Shown: piece by piece, positions 11,849 through 19,341 of the stretch | How the letters are laid out: each line of letters begins with the position of its first letter | How positions within the stretch are numbered: position 1 is the first letter of the stretch | Source of the DNA: Rugamonas rivuli | Lineage (GTDB): Bacteria > Pseudomonadota > Gammaproteobacteria > Burkholderiales > Burkholderiaceae_D | Length of the DNA stretch: 64,000 nt | Assembly (NCBI RefSeq): GCF_009380165.1 | Contig: NZ_WHUF01000003.1 | Location: forward strand, 868,001-932,000 | Direction of reading: 5' to 3' | Notes under the pieces: generated by a model | Database searches by the model: none | Told to the model about the DNA's origin: nothing | Seen by the model: only the letters and a program-made list of their open reading frames with translations | Made by a program: the position numbers and the translations under genes

Positions 11849-12598
11849 TCATGGATTTCCGGAAACGTGTTTGGTCGCACGACGTTTGCGACGGCGGGCG
11901 CCTCGTCCGGAACCGTTCTTGGGCTGTGTGCCGTTGCCGGGCGTCGCTGCTGGCGCGCTGGGTGGGCGGAGGCTGGGTTGTCGCGGCGCTGATTGGCGCG
12001 CTGTGGGCTGCCGTCCAGTGCGAGTGCGTTCAATGTCGGCCGCTGCTGGACTGGCCGTGCGGCGCTTTGATGCCTGCGTGACCTGGTCTTGCGCCGGTTC
12101 GATTGCCGCCGGAGGGGGGCGTCGATCTTCCTGCGTCTCGCCAGCGAGCAAACGCGCTATCGCCGCTTTCCTGGCCGCCCGGCAGACGTCGGCCAACAGC
12201 CATGCATCACTGCCTGGAAGGCGCAGCCAGATGGCTTTCCACGCATTGCGGTTGCCGCTGCCCTGCAGGTTCGCAAAACAGGACGGCGACACCGCGTGCT
12301 TGCCATACTTGATTTCCGCCCCTTCCACTATGGCGAAATATTGCTGGCGGTCGAAGCTGGCGCGCAGCCTTGTTCCTTCGGGAAGAAACAACTCCTTCCA
12401 TTGGTAGCCTGCTTCGGATAGTGTCGCCGGCTGCTGCTGCGGAGGTGGCGGCGGTGGATTGATGTAGTTGCGGATGGCCTCGCAGACGAAGGGCTCCAGG
12501 CCGAAAACATCCGACCAGAACAAGCCTGTGAATTCGCCCAGCTCTACCAGCACATCGTCGGGCACGCGGATCGGGAATTGAAGGCTATGAGTAGGCAT
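11849..12598 (-). CDS. Putative ribbon-helix-helix plus RAMA-like DNA-binding protein
   Basis: I do not recognise a named family for the whole 249-residue protein. Residues 5-46 read like a ribbon-helix-helix unit: strand LQFPIRVP, helix PDDVLVELGEF, a longer than usual loop, then helix PFVCEAIRNYI. A proline/glutamine linker (48-56) follows. Residues 68-140 resemble a RAMA domain (adenine-methylase-associated), with PEGTRLR, a YGKHAVSPSCFANL stretch and GNRNAWKAIW followed by an acidic turn. The last 100 residues are basic, Pro/Ala/Arg-rich and probably disordered. A good SD (TTTTGGAG, 7 nt) precedes the ATG. The array of CTAA boxes directly upstream suggests autoregulation. Domain calls are by eye. 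Confidence 0.7.
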   Translation of the reverse strand: MPTHSLQFPIRVPDDVLVELGEFTGLFWSDVFGLEPFVCEAIRNYINPPPPPPQQQPATLSEAGYQWKELFLPEGTRLRASFDRQQYFAIVEGAEIKYGKHAVSPSCFANLQGSGNRNAWKAIWLRLPGSDAWLLADVCRAARKAAIARLLAGETQEDRRPPPAAIEPAQDQVTQASKRRTASPAAADIERTRTGRQPTARQSAPRQPSLRPPSAPAATPGNGTQPKNGSGRGARRRKRRATKHVSGNP

Positions 12599-12620
12599 GG
12601 GGGTTCTCCAAAATCGGGTT

Positions 12621-12764
12621 TTTACTAACCGCTGCTAACCACCGCTAAGGCGTACTACAGCGCGCTAAGGCTTACTAAAATTTCCGTACCGATCGCTAAC
12701 TGATACTAAAATTTTGGAGCCTGTATTCGTTAGAACCGATTAGCAGCAGTTAGTTCCCGATTAG
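12621..12764. repeat. Helically phased CTAA-box array with dyad symmetry
   Basis: RCTAA boxes lie on the plus strand with CTAA at 12625, 12635, 12645, (CTAC at 12655), 12665, 12675, 12696 and 12706, mostly exactly 10 bp apart. To the right the same box is inverted: TTAG at 12730, 12740, 12750 and 12761. Three pairs (12706/12730, 12696/12740, 12675/12761) are exactly symmetrical about 12719.5. Beyond the array, GGTTATCRCG occurs at 12789 and 12809, 20 bp apart, and another TTAG at 12821. This fills the upstream region of the RHH/RAMA-like gene and looks like a multimeric protein-binding site. Confidence 0.8.
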
Positions 12765-12884
12765 TGCGAACTCTGGCGAAATATCGATGGTTATCACGAG
12801 GTAGTAGTGGTTATCGCGTTTTAGTAAAACCCGAAAAAAAGCGAACCACCCCCTGTATCCTCCGCGAAAACCGGAGAACCGGAG

Positions 12885-13310
12885 TCAGCGGTCGATACGC
12901 GTGGTCATCATGATCGACGTTGTGGTGCGCTCCACGCCATCCAGCGCGCCAATGCGGTCCACTACGCCGTCCAGTTCTTCCACTGATGCCGCTTCAACGC
13001 CGGCGATGAAGTCGTAAATGCCGTTCACCGAATGCAGCGTGCGTACCTGCGCGACACGGCGCAAGGCCCGCTCGATGGCGGGCGTCAGCTTGGGCGTGGC
13101 CGTGATCATCACCAGCGCCCGCACCAGCCCAGCCTGATAGTCGGCGCTGGTGCGCACGGTGTAGCCGATCACCACGCCGGAACGTTCCAGCCGCTCGATG
13201 CGGCTTTGCACTGTCGTGCGCGACATCCCCAGCTTGCGCGCCAGCTCGGTCGTCGTGGCCCGTGCGTTTTCGCGCAGCAGCGCCAGCAGTTGTTGGTCGA
13301 TCTCGTCCAT
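12885..13310 (-). CDS. Lrp/AsnC family transcriptional regulator
   Basis: A 141-residue feast/famine-type regulator. Residues 3-60 are the winged helix-turn-helix (IDQQLLALLRENARATTTELARKLG in two pieces, then SRTTVQSRIERLERSGVVIGY), and residues 65-135 are the AsnC ligand-binding RAM domain with the HSVNGIYDF segment. It is divergent from an FAD oxidoreductase gene, with a perfect 7-bp inverted repeat 11 bp upstream of its start, so it probably controls both. The effector is unknown, though an amino acid is usual for the family. Confidence 0.93.
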   Translation of the reverse strand: MDEIDQQLLALLRENARATTTELARKLGMSRTTVQSRIERLERSGVVIGYTVRTSADYQAGLVRALVMITATPKLTPAIERALRRVAQVRTLHSVNGIYDFIAGVEAASVEELDGVVDRIGALDGVERTTTSIMMTTRIDR

Positions 13311-13320
13311 GTTTTCCTTT

Positions 13321-13337
13321 TGCCGAAATATTCGGCA
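13321..13337. promoter_or_regulatory. Candidate Lrp-type operator
   Basis: TGCCGAAATATTCGGCA is a perfect 7-bp inverted repeat with a 3-bp centre, placed in the divergent region between the regulator and the FAD oxidoreductase. A half-site, TTTGCCGAA, recurs at about 13382, some six helical turns away, which fits wrapping by an Lrp octamer. The link to this regulator is inferred from position. Confidence 0.6.
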
Positions 13338-13433
13338 TTTTGACTAGTATTTTCCCGCAATTCGTCTACCTGAGCAATGCAATTTGCCGAACCTGTCCGC
13401 ACAATGGAGGTTCTGAGTTCAAGGAGTGATCTG

Positions 13434-15038
13434 ATGCGCGACGTGGTGATTATCGGCGGCGGCCACAACGGTCTGGTGTGTGCCCATTATCTGGCCAAGG
13501 CCGGCTTGAAAGTCACGGTGCTGGAGCGGCGCTCCGTGGTCGGCGGCGCGGCGGTGACGGAGGAATTCCATCCAGGCTTCCGCAACTCCGTGGCCGCGTA
13601 CACCGTGTCGCTGCTCAATCCCAAGGTGATCGCCGACCTGGAGCTGGCCAGGCATGGCTTGCGCATCGTCGAGCGTCCGCTGTCGAACTTCCTGCCACTG
13701 GAGGATGGCCGCTACCTGAAGATAGGCGCCGGCCAGACCGAGGCCGAAGTGGCGAAGTTTTCTCCACGCGACGCCGGCCGCCTGCAAGCCTACGCCGAGC
13801 ATCTGGAAACGGCCGCCGCCTTGCTGCGCGACACCGTGCTGCAAACGCCGCCCAACGTGGTCCAGGGCGGCTGGCTGGGCGCCCTGCCCGAGCTGTTCAA
13901 GGCCGGCAGCCTCGGCAACCGCCTGCGCAAGCTGCCCATCGCCACCCAGCGCGAATTGCTCGACCTGTTCACCAAATCGGCCGGCGACTATCTGGACGGC
14001 TGGTTCGACAGCGCGCCGATCAAGGCCGCCTACGGTTTCGACAGCATCGTCGGCAACTACGCCAGTCCGTACACGCCCGGCTCGGCCTACGTGCTGCTGC
14101 ATCATGTGTTCGGCGAGGTGAACGGCAAGAAAGGCGCATGGGGCCACGCCATCGGCGGCATGGGCGCGATCACGCAGGCGATGGCGCGCTCGGCCGAGGC
14201 CAGCGGCGTCGAGATCCGCACCGACTGCGGCGTGCGGGAAGTGCTGCTGGATAAGGGCCAGGCCGTGGGCGTCGTCACCGCACGCGGCGAGCGGCTCGAT
14301 GCGCGGGTGGTGGTGTCCAACCTCAATCCGCGTTTGCTGTACACCTCGCTGGTGGACGCGGCCGCACTGCCCGCCGACTTCCTGCGCCGCATGGAAGGAT
14401 GGCGTTGCGGCTCCGGCACCTTCCGCATGAACGTCGCGCTGTCGGAACTGCCGGACTTCAGCTGCCTGCCCGGCAAGCAGATGGCGGAACACCACGGCAG
14501 CGGCATCATCATCGCCCCCAGCCTGGACTACATGGAGCGCGCCTATCACGACGCCCGCGCCCTGGGCTGGTCGCGCAAGCCGATTGTGGAAGTGCTGATT
14601 CCGTCCACGCTGGATCCGACGCTGGCGCCGCCCGGCCAGCATGTCGCCAGCCTGTTCTGCCAGCACGTGGCGCCGCAGCTGCCCGACGGCGCCAGCTGGG
14701 ACGATCACCGCGATACCGTGGCGGACCTGATGATAGACACCGTCAACAGCCACGCGCCCAACTTCAAGGCTTCGGTACTGGGCCGGCAGATCATGAGTCC
14801 GCTCGACCTGGAGCGCACCTTCGGCCTGGTCGGCGGCGACATCTTCCACGGCGCGCTGGGGCTGGACCAGCTGTTCTCGGCACGCCCCATGCTGGGCCAT
14901 GCCGACTATCGCGGCCCGATCGCCGGGCTCTACACCTGCGGCGCGGGCACGCATCCCGGCGGCGGCGTCACCGGTGCGCCCGGCCACAACGCCGCACGCG
15001 AAGTGCTGCGGGATTTCAAGCTGAAGAAGTACGCCTGA
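13434..15038 (+). CDS. FAD-dependent oxidoreductase, phytoene-desaturase/PYROXD2-like
   Basis: A flavoprotein of 534 residues with an N-terminal Rossmann motif (VVIIGGGHNGLVCAHYL, then KVTVLERR) and the C-terminal FAD-contact segment TCGAGTHPGGGVTGAPGHNA, typical of the CrtI/PYROXD2 group. The latter are dehydrogenases of unsettled substrate, and no carotenoid genes occur here, so carotenoid desaturation is not supported. The ATG at 13434 has AAGGAG 8 nt upstream, whereas the 19 codons before it lack family similarity. It is probably regulated by the divergent Lrp-family gene. Its TGA abuts the stop of the convergent dehydratase gene. Confidence 0.88.
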   Translation: MRDVVIIGGGHNGLVCAHYLAKAGLKVTVLERRSVVGGAAVTEEFHPGFRNSVAAYTVSLLNPKVIADLELARHGLRIVERPLSNFLPLEDGRYLKIGAGQTEAEVAKFSPRDAGRLQAYAEHLETAAALLRDTVLQTPPNVVQGGWLGALPELFKAGSLGNRLRKLPIATQRELLDLFTKSAGDYLDGWFDSAPIKAAYGFDSIVGNYASPYTPGSAYVLLHHVFGEVNGKKGAWGHAIGGMGAITQAMARSAEASGVEIRTDCGVREVLLDKGQAVGVVTARGERLDARVVVSNLNPRLLYTSLVDAAALPADFLRRMEGWRCGSGTFRMNVALSELPDFSCLPGKQMAEHHGSGIIIAPSLDYMERAYHDARALGWSRKPIVEVLIPSTLDPTLAPPGQHVASLFCQHVAPQLPDGASWDDHRDTVADLMIDTVNSHAPNFKASVLGRQIMSPLDLERTFGLVGGDIFHGALGLDQLFSARPMLGHADYRGPIAGLYTCGAGTHPGGGVTGAPGHNAAREVLRDFKLKKYA

Positions 15039-16007
15039 TCACGGCGCCAGCAAGGCGGCGTAGCGCTCGATATCGACGTTGCCGCCGCTGATGATGACGC
15101 CCACGCGCTTGCCGCGCAGTTGCTCCTTCATGGCGCGTGCGGCGGCGAAGCCCAGGCAGCCGGTCGGCTCCACCACCATCTTCATGCGGGCGGCGAAGAA
15201 GCGCATTTCAGCGCGCAGCTGTTCGTCGCTGACGGTCAGGATATCGTCGACGTCGCGCTGGATGATGGGAAAAGTCAGCTTGCCCAGGTGCTGGGTCTGC
15301 GCGCCGTCGGCAATGGTCTTGGGCGTATCGATGTGCACGATGCTGCCGCTGCGGAAGGATTGCTGGCCGTCGTTGCCCGCTTCCGGTTCCACGCCGTAGA
15401 TTTTGGTGGACGGCGAAATCGCCCGCGCCGCCAAGGCCGAACCGCTCAGCAAGCCGCCGCCGCCGAGGCAGACGAACAGTGCATCAAGACGGGGCACATC
15501 CTCCAGCAATTCCTTGGCCGCCGTGCCTTGGCCTGCGATCACGTCGGCGTGGTCGTAGGGCGGGATCAGCGTCAGGCCATGTTTGGCGGCCAGGTCGCGG
15601 CCTATCTGTTCGCGGTCTTCGGTGTAGCGGTCGTAGAGCACCAACTCGGCGCCGTAGCCGCGCGTGGCGGCGATCTTCGAAGCCGGCGCGTCGTGCGGCA
15701 TGATGATGGTGGCGGGTATGCCCAGCAGCCTGGCCGACAGCGCGATCGCCTGCGCATGGTTGCCCGACGAGAAGGCCACCACGCCGGCGCGGCGCTGCAC
15801 GTCGTCGAAGCGCGCCAGCGCGTTGTAGCCGCCGCGGAATTTGAACGCGCCCATGCGCTGCAGGTTCTCGCACTTGAAGAACACCTCGGCGCCCAGTTCC
15901 TCGTTGGCGGTGCGCGAGGTGGCCACCGGCGTGCGGTGCGCGTGGCCGGCGATGCGTTCCGAGGCGGCGACCACGTCGGCGTAGGTTGGGAGTTTCAGTT
16001 CGCTCAT
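15039..16007 (-). CDS. PLP-dependent threonine/3-hydroxyaspartate dehydratase family protein
   Basis: A fold-type II PLP enzyme of 322 residues. The Schiff-base lysine lies in GAFKFRGGYNAL, the substrate loop in SSGNHAQA, and the phosphate-binding loop in CLGGGGLLSG. The length and absence of an ACT domain match serine/threonine dehydratases, hydroxyaspartate ammonia-lyases and EutB-like proteins. It is followed upstream in the same operon by an ornithine cyclodeaminase-family gene and a DauR-type regulator; that pairing recalls BhcB/BhcD or EutB/EutC. Two adjacent ATGs exist (16010 and 16007); GAGG is 6 nt from the second. Exact substrate is not decided by the sequence. Confidence 0.85.
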   Translation of the reverse strand: MSELKLPTYADVVAASERIAGHAHRTPVATSRTANEELGAEVFFKCENLQRMGAFKFRGGYNALARFDDVQRRAGVVAFSSGNHAQAIALSARLLGIPATIIMPHDAPASKIAATRGYGAELVLYDRYTEDREQIGRDLAAKHGLTLIPPYDHADVIAGQGTAAKELLEDVPRLDALFVCLGGGGLLSGSALAARAISPSTKIYGVEPEAGNDGQQSFRSGSIVHIDTPKTIADGAQTQHLGKLTFPIIQRDVDDILTVSDEQLRAEMRFFAARMKMVVEPTGCLGFAAARAMKEQLRGKRVGVIISGGNVDIERYAALLAP

Positions 16008-16033
16008 CATATTCCTCGTATTGATTTCTTGCG

Positions 16034-17008
16034 TTACCAGGGCCAGGCGACGTTGGTGCCTGTGCCAGTTGCCAAAGCGCGCTGCTGCAGCATGCGCGCC
16101 ACCGAAAGATCCTGCAGGGCGATGCCCGTCATGTCGAACAGCGTGATGGTGTCCGCCGCGATGCCGTGGCGCGCGCGCCCGCCGGCGGCCAGCAGCGTGC
16201 CGAATTCCTGCGCCGGCGTCTGCGGCGCCCATTGCAGCTCGCCGATGGTCAGCGCCTGCGTCAAATCGTCGGCCCAGACGCGCGCCCGCGCCGGCAAGCC
16301 TTCCGGCAGTTCGCGCTTGCCGCGTGTGTCGCTGCCGACGCAATTCAGATGGGTGCCGGGACGCACGGCCTGCGCCGCGAACAGCGGGCCGCGTCCGGGC
16401 GTGGCGGTGATAACGATGTCGCTGTCGGCCACCGCCGCGTCGGGGCTGGCGCCGGGGGCGATGTCGCAGCGCTGCGCGAAGCGCGCTTCGAACTGCGGAT
16501 CGCGGCGGCCGTCGGACGTCAGGTAGCGCACGCGGCGCAGCGCGGGCAGCACGCGCAGCGCGTAGTCCACATGCGCCGCGGCTTGCACGCCGGTGCCGAA
16601 CACGCACAGCGCCGCACTGTCGCGCCGCGCCAATGCCAGCAGGCCCAGCGCGCCCGCCGCCGCGGTGCGGGTGGTGGTGACGGCGTTGCCGTCGATCAGG
16701 CATTGCGGCCGTCCGCTGGCCGGATCGAACAGCATGATCGTGGCCTGGTGGCCGTCGGCGCCGTGCTGGCGGTTGCCGGGCCAGAAGCCGGCCGCCTTCA
16801 TGCCCAGCAGCTCCTGCTGCATCACGCCGCCGGACTTGATGCCGAACACGCCGGCCGGCAAGACTTCGCGCACCAGCGGAAAGATGCGGCCTTCGCCGTT
16901 GGCGTGCAGCAGGAAGGCTTCGCGCACGGCGGCCATCACCAGTTCCGGCTGCAACAGCGCGGCGGCCTGGTCGCGGTCCAGCAACAGCAGTTGGGCTTTA
17001 TCTGGCAT
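16034..17008 (-). CDS. Ornithine cyclodeaminase / mu-crystallin family reductase
   Basis: A 324-residue NAD(P)-binding protein with GIKSGGVM and GFWPGNRQHGADGHQ near the N-terminal dimerisation part, ATTTRTAAAGALG-like helix (DGNAVTTTRTAAA), a Rossmann motif VFGTGVQAAAH near residue 135, and the CVGSDTRGKRELPEG block. GSDTxGKREL is common in imine reductases of this family, such as iminosuccinate or pyrroline-2-carboxylate reductases, rather than true ornithine cyclodeaminases. It overlaps the regulator gene upstream by 11 bp and precedes a PLP dehydratase, so it probably reduces or hydrolyses the imine that the dehydratase makes. Substrate is inferred. Confidence 0.85.
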   Translation of the reverse strand: MPDKAQLLLLDRDQAAALLQPELVMAAVREAFLLHANGEGRIFPLVREVLPAGVFGIKSGGVMQQELLGMKAAGFWPGNRQHGADGHQATIMLFDPASGRPQCLIDGNAVTTTRTAAAGALGLLALARRDSAALCVFGTGVQAAAHVDYALRVLPALRRVRYLTSDGRRDPQFEARFAQRCDIAPGASPDAAVADSDIVITATPGRGPLFAAQAVRPGTHLNCVGSDTRGKRELPEGLPARARVWADDLTQALTIGELQWAPQTPAQEFGTLLAAGGRARHGIAADTITLFDMTGIALQDLSVARMLQQRALATGTGTNVAWPW

Positions 17009-17624
17009 CGTTGTACACCGTGGCGCGCGAGACGTTGAGGTAATTGGCGACGATGTCCATGGCGCGGCGCACGTCGCTCAGGCCGGACTCCTTGAGCTCG
17101 CGCATCAGCGCCTTGCGCTCGTCGGCCTTGAGCGCGCGCGGCGTGGTGGCCAGGCGCGCGGCGAACTGGTCGATACGGGCGCGCAGCGCGTCGGCGCCGG
17201 CCGGCTCCAGCGTCTCGCGGATGGCGGAATCGTTGTCGACCGAGCTGAACTGCGTCAGCAAGGTGTTCAGGCTGCGGAACACCGTCAGGTCGACATTCAT
17301 GCACAGCGCGGCGACGTACTGCCCGGTGCTATCCTTGATGCCGATCGAAGTACTCTTGGCGCGGCGGCCGTCGGCGAAGGTGTTGGGATAGTTGGCGATG
17401 ACCTGGGCGATGTCGGGGTCGGCGGCGCGCGCCAGGCCCAGCTCCGTCGCCGGTGCGCCGATGCTGCGCCCGGACAGGTTGTTGTGGATCGCTAAAATGG
17501 CGTGCTCGGGATCGGTCAGGTCGTGCAGCACCACTTCGCAGAACGGCGCCAGGGTCCTGCCCAGGCCGTCGGCGATTTGCTGCATCTGCTGGAGCAGGTT
17601 TTGCTGTTCGGGCGTTTTCTTCAT
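16998..17624 (-). CDS. YheO/DauR-type PAS and HTH transcriptional regulator
   Basis: A 208-residue regulator. Residues 10-130 form the YheO-type PAS-like domain (FCEVVLHDLTDPEHAILAI, SIGIKDSTGQYVAALCMNVD). The C-terminal 50 residues hold an HTH (SDVRRAMDIVANYLNVSRATVYNDAR). The family includes DauR, which controls D-arginine catabolism, and other amino-acid-linked regulators. It is the first gene of an operon with an imine reductase-type gene and a PLP dehydratase, and a 16-bp inverted repeat overlaps its start codon, indicating autoregulation. Confidence 0.92.
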   Translation of the reverse strand: MKKTPEQQNLLQQMQQIADGLGRTLAPFCEVVLHDLTDPEHAILAIHNNLSGRSIGAPATELGLARAADPDIAQVIANYPNTFADGRRAKSTSIGIKDSTGQYVAALCMNVDLTVFRSLNTLLTQFSSVDNDSAIRETLEPAGADALRARIDQFAARLATTPRALKADERKALMRELKESGLSDVRRAMDIVANYLNVSRATVYNDAR

Positions 17625-17661
17625 TTACACATATTATCTTGTTTTAGATATTTTGTGTAAA
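17624..17661. promoter_or_regulatory. Inverted-repeat operator at the DauR-type regulator start
   Basis: TTTACACATATTATCT (17624-17639) and its inverted counterpart AGATATTTTGTGTAAA (17646-17661) match at 14 of 16 positions around a 6-bp spacer. The repeat begins at the regulator's start codon and covers its likely promoter, so binding here could repress it. The facing DUF2147 gene starts 73 bp further on and may share the site. Confidence 0.65.
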
Positions 17662-17734
17662 ACCCGTAAAAATAGTACGACCGGTCATTTATTTGCTACA
17701 CTCTTTGGACAAAAAATCACCCTGGAGACACCAC

Positions 17735-18175
17735 ATGAAATACCTCGCCTTCATCATCACCGCCGCGCTGTCCATCGCGCCGGCCTTTGCCGACGACGCC
17801 TCCCCGGTCGGCCTGTGGAAAAACATCGACGACGTCAGCGGCAAGCCGAAAGCGCTGATACGCATCACCGAAAGCAATGGCGCGCTGCAAGGCAAGATCG
17901 AACAGCTGTTCCGCGCGCCGAACGAAGACCAGAATCCGAAATGCGAAAAGTGCGAAGGCGCGCGCAAGGATCAGCCGGTCGTCGGCCTGGTGATCATGAC
18001 CGGCCTGAAAAAAGACGGCGACGAATACAACGGCGGCGAGATCCTCGATCCGGACAACGGCAAGGTCTACCGCAGCAAAATGCACCTGACCGACAGCGGC
18101 AAGAAGCTGAGCGTGCGCGGCTACATCGGCGTGCCGATGCTGGGCCGCTCGCAGGTGTGGGTGCGCCAGGAATAA
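17735..18175 (+). CDS. DUF2147 family periplasmic protein
   Basis: The 146-residue product has a signal peptide (MKYLAFIITAALSIAPAFA) and the DUF2147 fold. It opens with PVGLWKNIDDVSGKPKALIRI, has a CEKC pair of cysteines in the middle (KCEKCEGARKDQP), and ends with the GYIGVPMLGRSQVWVR strand. These beta-barrel lipocalin-like proteins are common in proteobacterial periplasms; their ligand is unknown. The ATG at 17735 has GGAG 8 nt upstream and directly yields the signal peptide, so the 14 codons before it are not used. Confidence 0.9.
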   Translation: MKYLAFIITAALSIAPAFADDASPVGLWKNIDDVSGKPKALIRITESNGALQGKIEQLFRAPNEDQNPKCEKCEGARKDQPVVGLVIMTGLKKDGDEYNGGEILDPDNGKVYRSKMHLTDSGKKLSVRGYIGVPMLGRSQVWVRQE

Positions 18176-18206
18176 ACGCACACAGCCATCCCGGCGCAGT
18201 TGTCGC

Positions 18207-19037
18207 TTAAGCGCCGGCGCTGTTGCGGCGACGCGCCACCACGCCCAGCAGGCCGAGGCCGGCGAACAGCATCGCATAGGTTTCCGGCTCCGGCACGGCC
18301 GTCACCGAAATATCGAGGCGGCCGATGGCTTGCTGGTTGTTGAAGTTCAGCGCAGTCCAGTCGAAGTTGGCCGGCACGTAGTTGCCGCCATCGACAAAGT
18401 CCGCATAGGGATTGCCGGTGACAACGTGCACCACGCCATGCTCGTCTATCCCCTGATTCGGTCCACTCTGGCCGCCGCCGATACCGTAGGCGCCGTTGGC
18501 CAGCGAGTAGGCGAAGTTGTTCTGCTCGGTGCCGGCGTCATACACATGGCCGGCGCCGCCCAGCGCCAGCGACAGGCTGCCGCCACCCGCCAGCGACGAC
18601 AGGTCGATCGCCTTGGCGTTGTCATTGCCGATAAAGAAATCATTGCTGAGCACGACCATCGCGGCGTAGCTCAGGTAGCGGTTGGCGCCGCTCAAATCGA
18701 CGTTGTGCAGCGTGAACGTGCTGCTGGCGCCGGGAAAGCGCGGTCCCAGCGGCAGCCTGGTCTGCAAGCCGCCCGCGACCTGGCTGGCGAAGTCGGAGGT
18801 CAGCACGCCGGCATTGCCGTCTTCGGCCGCGCGCTCGATCGCCACCGACGCCGCGCTGCCGACATCGAAGCTGTCGAAGCTGCCGTTGTGCAGGCCCAGC
18901 CACAGCGGCGCGACGCCGACTCCGCCGACCGGCGCGGTGTTGGTGAAGGTGAAGGTAACGTCTGCCGCCTGGGCGGCGCAGGCCGACAGGCCGACGCAAG
19001 CGGCCAGCACGGCCTTGGCGAGAGGGTAAGGTTTCAT
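18207..19037 (-). CDS. Spondin_N domain protein with PEP-CTERM sorting signal
   Basis: A 276-residue exported protein. After a signal peptide (AKAVLAACVGLSACAAQA) comes a spondin-N-like beta-sandwich: FTFTNTAPVGGVGVAPLW, LHNGSFDSFDVG, and a FFIGNDNAKAIDL turn. The C-terminus is a PEP-CTERM tripartite signal: VPEPETYAM, a hydrophobic helix, then ARRR. Such proteins are cut by an exosortase and released or anchored during exopolysaccharide or biofilm formation; the exosortase gene is not in this window. CAGGAG precedes the ATG. Confidence 0.92.
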   Translation of the reverse strand: MKPYPLAKAVLAACVGLSACAAQAADVTFTFTNTAPVGGVGVAPLWLGLHNGSFDSFDVGSAASVAIERAAEDGNAGVLTSDFASQVAGGLQTRLPLGPRFPGASSTFTLHNVDLSGANRYLSYAAMVVLSNDFFIGNDNAKAIDLSSLAGGGSLSLALGGAGHVYDAGTEQNNFAYSLANGAYGIGGGQSGPNQGIDEHGVVHVVTGNPYADFVDGGNYVPANFDWTALNFNNQQAIGRLDISVTAVPEPETYAMLFAGLGLLGVVARRRNSAGA

Positions 19038-19341
19038 CTGATGTCTCCTGGTGGAATGTGAACGGGATGCCGCGCAGCCGCGCGGCCCGTGTTGGTCACA
19101 TGACATCGCATCGTCCTTACAATGATTTCATTTTTATATTTTTTGTATCCGCCGTAAGGAAGACGGCGCGGCGCCGACTAAGCGCTCCGACGTTTAAATC
19201 CCACAAAGTTTCCTGATATCAAGGTGCTATGCGCGCAAGCGCACATACCGGCCCGGCCGGGCATGACATCGTGGACCACTTGCCTTACGCCCAGCGCGAA
19301 GGCTGCTTGTTGGTCCACTGTTTCAGCACAAAGGAAACATC
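19038..19341. other. Divergent intergenic region (304 bp)
   Basis: Separates the PEP-CTERM gene from the ice-binding-like gene. It has an AT-rich stretch near 19130-19150 that could hold a promoter. An inverted repeat GTGGACCA (19271-19278) / TGGTCCAC (19311-19318) in the leader of the plus-strand gene could form a hairpin with a 32-nt loop. No coding region or RNA family is recognisable. Confidence 0.45.

Noticed and set aside
11871..12407. Plus-strand open frame opposite the RHH/RAMA-like gene
   Set aside because: No SD or recognisable domain; the minus-strand frame has a good SD and domain-like sequence.
12621..12830. Could the CTAA array be a CRISPR?
   Set aside because: Units are 10 bp with no spacers and no cas genes.
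18191..18217. CCGGCGC...GCGCCGG inverted repeat between DUF2147 and PEP-CTERM genes as a terminator
   Set aside because: No T run on either strand and it overlaps the 3' end of the minus-strand gene; support is too weak.
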